NCBI RefSeq assembly: GCF_007644105.1
Contig: NZ_VFAC01000013.1
Span: 28,632-92,631, forward strand
Source: Elioraea rosea
GTDB lineage: Bacteria > Pseudomonadota > Alphaproteobacteria > Acetobacterales > Acetobacteraceae
Direction: 5' to 3'
DNA: 64,000 bases
Numbering within the stretch: the first letter of the stretch is position 1; the number at the start of each line of letters is the position of its first letter. The notes under the pieces are model-generated. The model was not told the origin of the DNA, made no database searches, and saw only the letters and a list, made by a program, of their open reading frames with translations. Positions 53,229-61,595 of this stretch are shown piece after piece. A program made the translations under genes and the position numbers.

Positions 53229-54294
53229 GGGCCGCTCCGAAGCCGGCCTGCCCGCGCAGGCGCCAGACATAGGCGATGATCTCTGCCACGGCCTCGTAAT
53301 GCTCCGGCGGGATCTCGCGATCAAGCTCGACGGTATAGAGCGCACGCGCGAGCGGCGGGTTCGCGACGAGCGGAATGCCGTGCTTCTCCGCCGCCGCCCT
53401 TATGCGCGCGGCCATGTGGTCGACACCCTTGGCCACCACCTTCGGCGCCCCGGTGCCACCGCGCTCGTACTGAAGCGCCACGGCGTAATGGGTCGGGTTC
53501 GTGATGATCACGTCTGCCTTCGCGATCGCCGACATCATCCGGTTCCGCGACCGCTCGACCCTGATGCGCTTCAGCCGTGCGCGGATCTCGGGGTCGCCGT
53601 CCGTCTGCTTCATCTCCTCCTTGAGGTCCTCGCGCGACATCCGGAGCTTGCGCTGGTGGTCGAACCGGACCCACGCGAAGTCGAGCACCGCGATGGCGGC
53701 GAAGACGGCAGCGAGCGTGCCGAGAAGCAGGAGCGAATCCTCGCGCAGCGCCGCGAGAAGCTGCCCGGTATGCCAACTCGCAGCGGGCATGAGCTGCCAG
53801 GTCATGCCACCGAGCACGAGCGCGGCGACGGCGCAGAGCACCCCGAGCTTGGCGAGGTTCTTCAGGAACTCGACGAGGTTGGTGGCCGAGAAGAGGCGCT
53901 TGATGCCGGCAAGCGGGCTCAGCCGCGAGAGCTGCGGCGTGACCAGCTTGGCCGAGACCATGCCGCGCGTCTGCATCAGCGTCGCCGCCGGGGCGAGCAG
54001 CATCGGCAGCGCGATGACGGCGAGAACCACAAGCGCGCCCCAGAGGAGCGTGCGCCAGGCGGCATCGGGGAACGGCCCGGCAAGCTGGGCGGACTGTTCG
54101 AGCAGCACCGAGGCGTTGCGGACGAGATGGGCAGAGGCGTAGGGGAGGAGGAGGGTGATGCCGGCGATGGCGCTCGCCATGCCGATGGCGCCCGAGACTT
54201 CCTTCGAGACGGCGACTTGCCCCTCCTCCCGCGCCTTCTCGAGGCGGCGCGGTGTCGGGGCTTCCGTCTTGTCGCCCGGGGTCTCCTCCGCCAT
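53215..54294 (-). CDS. flhB: Flagellar export gate protein FlhB
   Basis: 359 residues. The N-terminus DKTEAPTPRRLEKAREEGQV is canonical, followed by four helices and the cytoplasmic autocleavage domain with NPTHYAVAL (N-P-T-H near 263-266). FlhB switches export from hook to filament substrates. The ATG 54294 begins MAEETPGDK, six bases after fliR. Its last codons overlap the cckA start, so the kinase is coupled to it. Confidence 0.97.
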   Translation of the reverse strand: MAEETPGDKTEAPTPRRLEKAREEGQVAVSKEVSGAIGMASAIAGITLLLPYASAHLVRNASVLLEQSAQLAGPFPDAAWRTLLWGALVVLAVIALPMLLAPAATLMQTRGMVSAKLVTPQLSRLSPLAGIKRLFSATNLVEFLKNLAKLGVLCAVAALVLGGMTWQLMPAASWHTGQLLAALREDSLLLLGTLAAVFAAIAVLDFAWVRFDHQRKLRMSREDLKEEMKQTDGDPEIRARLKRIRVERSRNRMMSAIAKADVIITNPTHYAVALQYERGGTGAPKVVAKGVDHMAARIRAAAEKHGIPLVANPPLARALYTVELDREIPPEHYEAVAEIIAYVWRLRGQAGFGAAHAGG

Positions 54295-54300
54295 GCGCGC

Positions 54301-55074
54301 TCAGAGCCCCGGCAGGCCGCCGAGCAGGCCGCGGGCAGCCTCCGTCCAGGCCGCGAGAAGCGAGCCTGCCAGGACCGCCATCAGGGCAAGGCCGCCGACG
54401 ATCTGTGCCGGCATCGCGACGAAGTAGACCTGCATCTGCGGCACGACGCGCGACATGACGCCAAGCGCGAGCTGGAACACGATTCCCGCGAGGACGAAGG
54501 GGCCGGCGAGCTGGAAGGCGAGGCCGAACGTCGTCGCCGCCATTGCCACCGCCGCCTCCGCCGCAGCACCAGCTGGGAAGGGCGCGCCGGCAGGCAGCAC
54601 GGCGTAGGAGCCGGCGAGTGCGGCAAGCGGAACGGCATGCAGCCCCGTCGCGAAGAGGAGCACGATCGCGCCGAGGCCGAGAAGCCGCGAGAGCGCCGTG
54701 CCCGAGGCGCCGAAGGCCGGGTCGAACAGCATCGCCGCGGAGAGGCCGAGCAGGAAGCCGACGAACTGCGCCGCGAGCGGAAGAACGAGCACGACCATGC
54801 GCGCGAGCGCACCGATCCAGAGCCCGATGAGACACTCGGTGACGACGAGAAGGGCTGCGCGCGCTGCATCGGCCGGCGGGGGCGGCAGCGCGGGCTGCAC
54901 GGCAGGCCAGAGGATGGCGGCGAAGGCGAGCGCGATCGCCGCCTTCACGGTCATCGGTACTTCCGCCTCGCCGAAGGCAGGCAATGCGAGCACCGCGGAG
55001 CCGACGCGGCAGACGACCAGCAGGAAGCCGAAGGTCCAGGCCGGAAGCAGCTCGGGAAGTGCTGCGATCTCCAT
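54301..55074 (-). CDS. fliR: Flagellar export apparatus protein FliR
   Basis: 257 residues with six helices, beginning MEIAALPELLPAWTFGFLLV, with the FliR pattern GEAEVPMTVKAAIALAFAAIL and FQLAGPFVLAGIVFQLALGV, ending AQIVGGLALMAVL. It forms part of the export gate with FliP and FliQ. The start at 55074 is set by the family N-terminus, seven bases after fliQ. Confidence 0.96.
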   Translation of the reverse strand: MEIAALPELLPAWTFGFLLVVCRVGSAVLALPAFGEAEVPMTVKAAIALAFAAILWPAVQPALPPPPADAARAALLVVTECLIGLWIGALARMVVLVLPLAAQFVGFLLGLSAAMLFDPAFGASGTALSRLLGLGAIVLLFATGLHAVPLAALAGSYAVLPAGAPFPAGAAAEAAVAMAATTFGLAFQLAGPFVLAGIVFQLALGVMSRVVPQMQVYFVAMPAQIVGGLALMAVLAGSLLAAWTEAARGLLGGLPGL

Positions 55075-55081
55075 CGGCCGC

Positions 55082-55360
55082 TCAGAACCCGCCGCCGCCG
55101 ACCGCGACGATCCTGTCGAAAAGCCGTTCCGCGAAGGCACCGATCGTTCCACCGATGAACGGCGCGGAGAGTGCCGCGACCGCGCCGACGGCGATGACCT
55201 TCGGCACGAAGACGAGCGAGGCCTCGTTGATCTGCGTCAGCGCCTGGAAGAGCGAGACGATCAGGCCGACGGCAAGGGCGGCCACCATCAGCGGCCCGCC
55301 GGCGATGATCGCAACCCAGAGACCCTCGCGCACGAGGGCAACGACATCCTGATCGGTCAT
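55082..55360 (-). CDS. fliQ: Flagellar export apparatus protein FliQ
   Basis: 92 residues with two helices (AIIAGGPLMVAALAVGLIVS and FVPKVIAVGAVAALSAPF) and the signature FQALTQINEASLVFVPK. It joins FliP and FliR in the gate. The ATG 55360 begins MTDQDVVALVREG. It is 64 bases after fliE. Confidence 0.96.
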   Translation of the reverse strand: MTDQDVVALVREGLWVAIIAGGPLMVAALAVGLIVSLFQALTQINEASLVFVPKVIAVGAVAALSAPFIGGTIGAFAERLFDRIVAVGGGGF

Positions 55361-55424
55361 TCCTCGCCCCTTCTGGGCTCGCCCGGTATGGGCGCGGTGA
55401 ACCGATCTGACGGCAGGCGGGCCG

Positions 55425-55739
55425 TCAGATCGGCATGCGCATCACGTCCTGGTAGGCCTGGATCACACGATCGCGGATCGCCACCGTGGTCTGCAGCGCA
55501 AGCTCGGCGCGCGCGACCGCGGTCACCACAGCGGTGACGTCGCCGCCGCCGGCGATGGCATCCATCGCTGCGCGGTCGGACTGCTTGGCGGCGTCGACCG
55601 TTCCGGAGACGGCACGCTCGAGCAGCGCACCGAAGCCGCCGGCCGGCCCCGCCTCCGCGCCGGCGCCGATCCCCTCGGCCGCGCCGAAGGCGGTTGCGGC
55701 GTAGCGTGACGCGGCGGTCGCGGCGGGGATCGTTGCCAT
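55425..55739 (-). CDS. fliE: Flagellar hook-basal body protein FliE
   Basis: 104 residues. The C-terminal half has the family pattern AELALQTTVAIRDRVIQAYQ followed by DVMRMPI. FliE links the MS ring to the proximal rod. It starts at ATG 55739 and lies 11 bases after flgC. Confidence 0.95.
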   Translation of the reverse strand: MATIPAATAASRYAATAFGAAEGIGAGAEAGPAGGFGALLERAVSGTVDAAKQSDRAAMDAIAGGGDVTAVVTAVARAELALQTTVAIRDRVIQAYQDVMRMPI

Positions 55740-55750
55740 CGGCGAACTCC

Positions 55751-56158
55751 TCAGCGCAGAAGCTCGATCGCGCGCGTCAGCATCCCGCGCGTGACCTCAA
55801 GGACCGAGAGATTGGCGCTGAAGCCGCGCTGGGCCTCGCGCATGTCCATCATCTCGATGAAGCTGTTCACGTTCGGCACCTTCACGTAGCCGTTCTCGTC
55901 GGCCGCCGGGTGCCCCGGCTCGAACCGCGTGCCGAACTCGCTCTGGTCGCGGCCGACCTGCTTGACGCGCACCGTCTCGGCGCCGAGCGCCCGGTCGAGC
56001 CGGTTCTCGAAGCTCACCGTCTTGCGCCGGTACGGATCGCCCTCGGGCGTCGTCGCGGTCGTGTCGCGGTTGGCGAGGTTCTCGGCGACGACGCGCAGCC
56101 GCAGCGCCTGCGCATCCATGCCGCTTGCCGAGATCCTGAACGTCCTGAAAAGGTCCAT
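55751..56158 (-). CDS. flgC: Flagellar basal-body rod protein FlgC
   Basis: 135 residues. The N-terminus (FRISASGMDAQALRLRVVAE plus NLANRDTT) and the C-terminus (VNSFIEMMDMREAQRGFSAN) are the paired helices of rod proteins. An ATG 36 bases upstream is not in the family alignment. Proximal rod component. Confidence 0.97.
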   Translation of the reverse strand: MDLFRTFRISASGMDAQALRLRVVAENLANRDTTATTPEGDPYRRKTVSFENRLDRALGAETVRVKQVGRDQSEFGTRFEPGHPAADENGYVKVPNVNSFIEMMDMREAQRGFSANLSVLEVTRGMLTRAIELLR

Positions 56159-56273
56159 CACGCCCTCCGTGCGGGGGGCCGGCCACGCCGGCACCGCGGC
56201 AGATCATGCCCGGCAAACCTTTCCGCCGCGTTGCGACGGCAGGAAAAACCGGGGCAGCGGCCTGGCGGGGTCG

Positions 56274-56666
56274 TCATCCGCCGCGGCCCAGCGCGATGCG
56301 GAACAGGCCCATATACTTGCGGTACAGCCCGACGGTCAGCTCGTGCTGGCTCTCCGTCTCGGCAACGCGGGCGACCTGGTCCTCGATCTGCACGGCGTTG
56401 CCGTCATGCGTGCGCTCCTGCGCGAGACGCTCCGGACGGGCAGCGTGCGCGCCGGCGGAGGCCGGAACGATATGCTGTGCGGAGGTGCGCACGAGGCCGG
56501 GGCCGGTGTTGCGCGCCAGAACCTTGGCGAAGGGTGCTAGGTCGCGCGCGGCGTAGCCAGGCGTGTTGGCGTTGGCGATGTTCTGGGCGAGCACGTCCTG
56601 GCGCCGGTCGAGCCAGCCGAGGCGCTGTTCCGCAACCTTGAAGAAGCCGAGACGACCGAGGTCCAT
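56274..56666 (-). CDS. flgB: Flagellar basal-body rod protein FlgB
   Basis: 130 residues. The N-terminal helix carries VLAQNIANANTPGYAARDL, and the C-terminal helix GNAVQIEDQVARVAETESQH plus LTVGLYRKYMGLFRIALG. The ATG 56666 fits MDLGRLGFFKVAEQRL. First gene of the leftward operon, 115 bases before flgC. Confidence 0.96.
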   Translation of the reverse strand: MDLGRLGFFKVAEQRLGWLDRRQDVLAQNIANANTPGYAARDLAPFAKVLARNTGPGLVRTSAQHIVPASAGAHAARPERLAQERTHDGNAVQIEDQVARVAETESQHELTVGLYRKYMGLFRIALGRGG

Positions 56667-56760
56667 CTGCCGTGTTCCATGCCCAAGGCCCGCGCGGGCC
56701 CTGGGCTGCACTCTCCGGTCCGCGCGTGAAGACGCGGTTAACGCCGGCATGCGACCGTCC

Positions 56761-56775
56761 TTAATGTCCCGCTAA
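56761..56775. promoter_or_regulatory. CtrA-like box between the two flagellar arms
   Basis: TTAA-TGTCCCG-CTAA matches the CtrA consensus TTAA-N7-TTAA with one mismatch, and is followed by CC. A second TTAAC lies at 56738-56742. TTAA is rare in this 70% G+C sequence. The box is 95 bases before the flgB start and 64 before the rightward operon start. Confidence 0.45.
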
Positions 56776-56838
56776 CCCCGCCATGGTGTTCTGTCGCGCG
56801 AGCGGCCATGCCCGGCCGCGCTGGACCCGGCAGGACCG

Positions 56839-57117
56839 ATGGCTGAGCCACAGAACAGTGACCCGGACCGCAGTGTCGCCGCGATCGCCGCAGCGCTGGA
56901 GCAGCTGACCGAGACGCTCGTGGTCGCGCGCGTGCTCGTCCAGTCGGGCGCGGCGATCGACCTTGCCGGGCTCGACCGGGAAGTCGGCGATCTCTGCGCC
57001 GAGGCGATCGCCCTGCCGCGCGCAGAAGGCCGCGACATGGCGACACCGCTTGCCGATCTCCTTGCCGAGATCGAGCAGCTCGAGCGCGCAATGGAGCGCC
57101 ATCCGCGCAGCGCCTGA
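56839..57117 (+). CDS. Small helical protein preceding fliO
   Basis: 92 residues with no recognised domain. It is predicted to be almost all helix: DRSVAAIAAALEQLTETLVV, then LDREVGDLCAEAIALP, then LADLLAEIEQLERAMERH, which look like amphipathic or coiled-coil helices. It is acidic. It opens the rightward operon with fliO and fliP, 43 bases before fliO, so a flagellar export or chaperone role is an inference from place. Confidence 0.65.
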   Translation: MAEPQNSDPDRSVAAIAAALEQLTETLVVARVLVQSGAAIDLAGLDREVGDLCAEAIALPRAEGRDMATPLADLLAEIEQLERAMERHPRSA

Positions 57118-57159
57118 CCCTCCCCACTATAGAGCACACGGCAGAAGGCCCGCGCTTCG

Positions 57160-57450
57160 ATGGACATGATCTCCACCATTCCCCTCGCGCTCGCCGCCCT
57201 CGCGGCGACCGTGGGTGCGATCTACCTGCTCGCCGCGGTCGCGCGGCGCAGCGGCCTTGCCGCGACGGCGCGGCCCGGGCGGCGGCTGTCCGTCGTCGAG
57301 ACCGTCGCGCTCGACCCGAGGCGGCGGCTCGTCCTAGCCCGCTGCGACGGCGGCGAGGCGCTGCTTCTCGTTGGCGGGGAGAGCGACCAGGTGGTGGGCT
57401 GGGTCACGCCACCGGGTTCGCCCGTCGTGCAGCCGGAGGGCGGCCGATGA
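57160..57450 (+). CDS. fliO: Flagellar biosynthetic protein FliO
   Basis: 96 residues: one helix (TIPLALAALAATVGAIYLLAA), then the beta-rich FliO tail with RRLSVVETVALDPRRRLVLA, RCDGGEALLLVGGESDQVVG and a proline-rich end. FliO helps FliP assemble into the gate. Its stop overlaps fliP's ATG (57447). Confidence 0.9.
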   Translation: MDMISTIPLALAALAATVGAIYLLAAVARRSGLAATARPGRRLSVVETVALDPRRRLVLARCDGGEALLLVGGESDQVVGWVTPPGSPVVQPEGGR

Positions 57451-58178
57451 TCCGCGCCCTCCTGATCGGCCTCGCTCTCCTGCTTCCCGTCGACGCGCTC
57501 GCGCAGAGCGTCACGCTCGACCTCGGCGAGGCGGCCGACGGCTCGGCGGCGACCCGCCTTGTCCAGCTCACCGCGCTGATCGCGCTGCTCTCGCTCGCGC
57601 CGTCGCTCCTGGTGATGGTGACGGCCTTCGCGCGGATCGTGATCGTGCTCAGCCTTCTGCGCTCGGCGCTCGGCACGCAGGGCACGCCGCCCAACATCGT
57701 GCTGATCGGCCTCGCGCTGTTCCTCACCTTCTTCGTCATGCAGCCCTCCTTCGAGGCGGCCTGGGCGCAAGGCATCCTGCCGATGACGGAAGGGCGCGTC
57801 GGCGAGATCGAGGGTATGCGGCTTGCCGCCGAACCGTTCCGCGGCTTCATGCTCGCCAATCTCCGCGAGGCGGACCTGACGCTGTTCCTCGACCTCGCGA
57901 ACCTGCCGCCGCCTGCGACACCTGACGCCACGCCCTGGCGCGTGCTCGTGCCGGCCTTCCTCGTCGGCGAGCTCCGCCGTGCCTTCGAGATCGGCTTCCT
58001 GCTGTTCATTCCGTTCCTGGTGATCGACCTGGTCGTCGCCTCCGTTCTGATGAGCATGGGCATGATGATGCTGCCGCCGACGGCGCTGTCGCTGCCGTTC
58101 AAGCTGATCTTCTTCGTCCTCGTCGACGGCTGGCGTCTCGTGTCCGGCTCGCTCGCACAGGGCTTCGCGTTGGGGTAG
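57447..58178 (+). CDS. fliP: Flagellar export apparatus protein FliP
   Basis: 243 residues. A cleavable signal peptide (LLIGLALLLPVDALAQS) is followed by the FliP pattern: ALIALLSLAPSLLVMVTAFA, RIVIVLSLLRSALGTQGTPP, FLIFFVMQP-like text near 95, VLVPAFLVGELRRAFEIGFL and VASVLMSMGMMMLPPTALSL. Core of the export gate. It is the last of three genes in the rightward arm. Confidence 0.97.
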   Translation: MIRALLIGLALLLPVDALAQSVTLDLGEAADGSAATRLVQLTALIALLSLAPSLLVMVTAFARIVIVLSLLRSALGTQGTPPNIVLIGLALFLTFFVMQPSFEAAWAQGILPMTEGRVGEIEGMRLAAEPFRGFMLANLREADLTLFLDLANLPPPATPDATPWRVLVPAFLVGELRRAFEIGFLLFIPFLVIDLVVASVLMSMGMMMLPPTALSLPFKLIFFVLVDGWRLVSGSLAQGFALG

Positions 58179-58272
58179 GGCCGCCGCCGCTTCCGGTTCG
58201 AACCGCTTCCGTGTCATAACCTCGCCGTATCGGCCATGGCGCGATCGGGGCGTCGGGCCACGGGGGCGAGGC

Positions 58273-59643
58273 ATGCGGGGTTGGGTCGGCCTACTGGTTC
58301 TGCTCGTCGTGCTGGGAATCGGGCGCGGCGCGGCGGCGCAGGATGCGAGCCCGCGCTTCGGGCTGCCGTCAGACGAGTGGCGGAGGCTCTGCACGCTCGG
58401 CGGCCCGGCCGACCGGGACAACCGCATCGCCATCGCACCGCAGATCTCGCTCACGACCATCTCCTCCGTCCTGCCCGACCAGGGGCTTGTGCCCTTCACG
58501 CTCGAGCAGCCGTGGGAGCCTGGGCTTGCCTATTTCGCCCTCGTTGGGCGGCTGGACGAACCGCGTCAGACGCAGTCGAATCGCGTCCCGCCGGAGGCGT
58601 CCTTCGCACCGGTCCTGCATCCCCGGCCAGGACAGAGCGGGCAGACGACCGATATCCGGATCAGGCTCCCGCCCGTCGATACCTTTGCGCTGTGGCCCCT
58701 CTATCGCGTCGTCGTCATGGTCTGCCGGCCCAACATGGGGGCGGTGCAGGCAGCGGCCGTGTTCGACGTGCCCATCGCTGCGCATGGCACGGCCATTGTC
58801 GGCGCCATCGCGCTCGTGGCGCTCGTCATTCTCGCGGCTGCCGCGATTCGGCGCCGCATGTCGCCGGGGCTCAGCTTCGCCCGCTCGCTCGACCCGCTGG
58901 TGATCGCGCAGGACTGCCTCGGCTACGGTTCCATATCGCGGCTGCAGGTCCTGTTCTTCAGCCTGATCGTGTTCGGGATGCTGACCTATATCGCGCTGCG
59001 CACGGGCGTGGTCGCCGCGATCTCGAACGACATCCTGTTCCTCATGGGGATAGCGGCCGCAGGGACTGCCGGCGCCGCGATGGTCGGCAATACCGGCCCC
59101 GCCTCGACGCGTTCGGCCGAAGGTGACACGGAGAAGAAGGACCAGGGCTCGGCCGCGCTCACGCCGGAGACGCGGAGCTTCCTCGCCGAAACCGGCCTCG
59201 TGCCCTTGGACCGCGTGGCGCAGTGGCGCGACCTTCTCATCGCGCGCGGGGAGATCGACATCTTCCGCGTCCAGGCCGTCGTGTTCAGCCTGTTCGTCGG
59301 TGGAACGCTGCTGAGCTCGGGCTTCGAGCAGCTCGCCGCCTATGAGATCCCCGCGACCGTTCTCGGGCTTCTCGGGCTCAGCCAGCTTTCCTATGTCGGC
59401 GGTAAGCTCGTGTTCCGCAAACCGGGCGAGATCGCGGAGGTCGACGAGGCTGCGATGGCTGCCGAGAGGGCGCTCGCGGCGATCAGGGCGGGTGATCGTT
59501 CCCCGGAGGCCTTGGCCGAAGCGCGCCGCACGCTCGCCCAGCTCCGCCGCTCGCTCGCCCTGATGCTGGAGGAGGCGGTGCCGCAGGCCAGGCTCGAGGC
59601 GCTGATCGCGCAGGCGGCCCGAACGAAGGGTCCGGACGCATGA
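58273..59643 (+). CDS. Unrecognised membrane protein with duplicated helix modules
   Basis: 456 residues. A signal peptide ([18 protein letters not shown]) precedes a 150-residue periplasmic domain, then a helix near 172-192. Two helix pairs follow. Pair A (221-271) starts [19 protein letters not shown]; pair B (330-380) starts [19 protein letters not shown]. Both share R-x-Q-x-x-x-F-S-L-x-V-x-G-x-x-L, so the pairs look duplicated. A charged loop (about 280-325) separates them, and the C-terminus is a coiled coil of about 60 residues. I do not recognise the family. Its stop overlaps the YbjQ-like ATG. Confidence 0.7.
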   Translation: MRGWVGLLVLLVVLGIGRGAAAQDASPRFGLPSDEWRRLCTLGGPADRDNRIAIAPQISLTTISSVLPDQGLVPFTLEQPWEPGLAYFALVGRLDEPRQTQSNRVPPEASFAPVLHPRPGQSGQTTDIRIRLPPVDTFALWPLYRVVVMVCRPNMGAVQAAAVFDVPIAAHGTAIVGAIALVALVILAAAAIRRRMSPGLSFARSLDPLVIAQDCLGYGSISRLQVLFFSLIVFGMLTYIALRTGVVAAISNDILFLMGIAAAGTAGAAMVGNTGPASTRSAEGDTEKKDQGSAALTPETRSFLAETGLVPLDRVAQWRDLLIARGEIDIFRVQAVVFSLFVGGTLLSSGFEQLAAYEIPATVLGLLGLSQLSYVGGKLVFRKPGEIAEVDEAAMAAERALAAIRAGDRSPEALAEARRTLAQLRRSLALMLEEAVPQARLEALIAQAARTKGPDA

Positions 59644-59969
59644 TATTCACGACGACAAACTCGGTCGCCGGCCGCGAGATCACGGCCTATCTCGGCATCG
59701 TGTTCGGCGACGCTGTCGTCGGCGTCAACGTTGTGCGCGATGTCTTCGCCTCGATCCGCGACATCGTGGGTGGGCGCTCGGCCGCCTACGAGAAGGAGCT
59801 GTCCGCCGCACGGCGCGTAGCGCTCGAGAACCTGCTTGCCGAGGCGCGCGAGCTCGGCGCCGACGCCGTCGTCGGCGTCGACATCGACTATGCCTCGATC
59901 GGCAAGGGCGGCGGCATGCTGATGGTCACGACCACAGGAACGGCCGTGAAGCTGGCGCCCGCCGCCTGA
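59640..59969 (+). CDS. YbjQ/UPF0145-family protein
   Basis: 109 residues with the UPF0145 pattern: the strand [37 protein letters not shown], the long helix [20 protein letters not shown] and [16 protein letters not shown]. Family members form pentamers and are called heavy-metal-binding, though their function is unsettled. It is coupled by ATGA to the preceding membrane protein and followed by two repeat hairpins. Confidence 0.9.
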   Translation: MIFTTTNSVAGREITAYLGIVFGDAVVGVNVVRDVFASIRDIVGGRSAAYEKELSAARRVALENLLAEARELGADAVVGVDIDYASIGKGGGMLMVTTTGTAVKLAPAA

Positions 59970-59976
59970 GCGCGCC

Positions 59977-60039
59977 TAGAGCAGCGCCCGACCTGATGGA
60001 ACCGACCCCGGTTCCATCAGGTCGGGCTCAGCTGCTCTA
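59977..60039. repeat. Hairpin repeat 1 with TAGAGCA ends
   Basis: TAGAGCAGC (59977-59985) pairs with GCTGCTCTA (60031-60039), and inside CCCGACCTGATGGAACC (59987-60003) pairs with GGTTCCATCAGGTCGGG (60010-60026). It lies directly after the YbjQ-like gene and before another hairpin with the same end sequence. It could be a mobile intergenic repeat that doubles as a terminator. Confidence 0.75.
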
Positions 60040-60053
60040 CCCTTTGGTGGTTT

Positions 60054-60104
60054 TAGAGCACGATCTTCCGATCGATTGATGCCAATCGATCGGAACGTGC
60101 TCTA
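60054..60104. repeat. Hairpin repeat 2 with TAGAGCA ends; includes the speE stop
   Basis: TAGAGCACG (60054-60062) pairs with CGTGCTCTA (60096-60104) and TCCGATCGATTG (60067-60078) with CAATCGATCGGA (60083-60094). Its last three bases are the TAG stop of speE. The outer seven bases match repeat 1, while the cores differ. Confidence 0.75.
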
Positions 60105-60971
60105 TCGCCGTGGCAGAAGCTCGGCGATGTAGGGCGGCAGGGCGAAGGCCGCGACGTGCACGTCGGGGCTCCAGTACCGCGTCGTGCCGAGGATTCCTGC
60201 CTCGCCTGCACGATGCTCGATGGTGCGCGCGTCATGAGCTCGCAGCGCTGCATCCTGCGCCGACCAGCCGAGCGTCATGAACCCGCCCACGTAGGTCGGC
60301 ACCGCTGCGAGATAGGCATGGGCGTCGGCGAAGTGGCGCGCACGCCGTTTGGTCGTCGTGCGCAGCTCCTCGGCCTGCATGAAGGGCACGCCGCACTGGC
60401 TGACGACGATACCGCGCGGGCCAACGAGGCGCGCGCAGTCGGCATAGAATTCATCGGTGAACAGCACCTCGCCCACGCCCACGGGATCGGTGCTGTCGAC
60501 GATGATGACGTCGTAGCTGTCAGCCTCGGCCTCACGCACATGCGCGATCCCGTCGGCGATCAGGACGCGCGCGCGACGATCGTCCCACGCCGCGCCGCCG
60601 ATCGCCGGGAGGTGCTCGCGGGCAAGCCGAACCACCTCGGCGTCGATCTCGACCATCGTCGCCCGCTCGACGCCGCGATGGGCGAGCACGCGGCGAAGCA
60701 CGCCGCCATCGCCCGCGCCGATGATCAGGACGCGCCGCGCCGCGCCGTGCGCGAGAAGAGGCACATGCGCGATCATTTCCTGATAGGCGAACTCGTCCGC
60801 CTCGGTGATCTGCACCACGCCGTCGAGCAGCATCACCCGCCCATGACTCGACGTCTCCACGATGCGTATGTCCTGGAACGGAGAGCGCACATGGGCGAGT
60901 TCGCGGAGAACGCGGAAGCGCTGGCCCCAGTCGGGGTAGAGCGCTTCCGCGACCCAGCTTTCGGTCGCCAT
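60102..60971 (-). CDS. speE: Spermidine synthase SpeE
   Basis: 289 residues. The aminopropyltransferase fold has the dcAdoMet loop LIIGAGDGGVLRRVLAH, the acid in VEIDAEVVRL, and the active-site text DSTDPVGVGEVLFTDEFY. It transfers the aminopropyl group from decarboxylated AdoMet to putrescine. ATG 60971 starts MATESWVAEALYP; the longer frame reads into speD. It follows speD by 17 bases. Confidence 0.95.
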   Translation of the reverse strand: MATESWVAEALYPDWGQRFRVLRELAHVRSPFQDIRIVETSSHGRVMLLDGVVQITEADEFAYQEMIAHVPLLAHGAARRVLIIGAGDGGVLRRVLAHRGVERATMVEIDAEVVRLAREHLPAIGGAAWDDRRARVLIADGIAHVREAEADSYDVIIVDSTDPVGVGEVLFTDEFYADCARLVGPRGIVVSQCGVPFMQAEELRTTTKRRARHFADAHAYLAAVPTYVGGFMTLGWSAQDAALRAHDARTIEHRAGEAGILGTTRYWSPDVHVAAFALPPYIAELLPRR

Positions 60972-60988
60972 CGAAACGGCCTGGCCGA

Positions 60989-61456
60989 TCAGCCGATCAC
61001 GCCGCGGCGCTGCTCCGACACCTCGATGCGGCCCGCGCCAAAGGCTTCGCGCAGAACCGGCAGCGCCAGGTTCGGATCGCACGCGCCGCACATGAAGATG
61101 TCGATCGCCGCGTAGCCGCGCTCGGGCCAGGTGTGGATCGAGATATGGCTTTCGGCCAGCACGAGCACGCCGGAGACGCCGCCATTCGGAGAGAAATGGT
61201 GGAAATGCCCGTGCAGGATCGTCGCACCCGAGGCTTCGGCGCCGGCGCGCAGCGCGGCGTCGACCAGCTCGGGATCATCGAGCCGCTCTGCCTCCCAGAG
61301 ATCGACGAGCAGGTGCATGCCCGCGAAGCGGACGCCGTCGCGTTCGATGAAGTAGTCCTTCTGCGCCTCCTGGCCGTTCCGGCCGTCGGCGTTGCACGTC
61401 GTCTGGGCGTCGCTCGGAAGGTCCGAGACCATCCCCAGTCGGGCGAGAGCGTTCAT
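60989..61456 (-). CDS. speD: S-adenosylmethionine decarboxylase proenzyme SpeD
   Basis: 155 residues, of the short prokaryotic class. The self-cleavage site is LAESHISIHTWPERGYAAID, where the serine becomes the pyruvoyl group; the metal-binding or catalytic cysteine region is FMCGACDP. It makes the aminopropyl donor for SpeE in the same operon. ATG 61456 gives an N-terminal extension of about 40 residues before the core starts at FAGMHLLVDLW, so a later start is possible. Confidence 0.95.
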   Translation of the reverse strand: MNALARLGMVSDLPSDAQTTCNADGRNGQEAQKDYFIERDGVRFAGMHLLVDLWEAERLDDPELVDAALRAGAEASGATILHGHFHHFSPNGGVSGVLVLAESHISIHTWPERGYAAIDIFMCGACDPNLALPVLREAFGAGRIEVSEQRRGVIG

Positions 61457-61595
61457 CGCGAACCCCTTCCAACCAGCAGATGACCAGCGGCTGCGGTCAA
61501 CAACCCGCCACGGCGGCGGGCGCGGCTATGTGAGGCAAGGATGGGGAGGATGCAAGCGGAAATCACCCCCGTCACACGCAGATGTCACGCGCGCG

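Noticed and set aside
52315..55158. A 947-codon plus-strand open frame under the flagellar genes
   Set aside because: It is antisense to cckA, flhB and fliR, whose motifs are unmistakable; composition indicates a shadow.
58194..58205. CGGTTCGAACCG palindrome after fliP
   Set aside because: A 12-base palindrome is expected by chance at this size and has no T tract or spacing that marks a terminator or operator.
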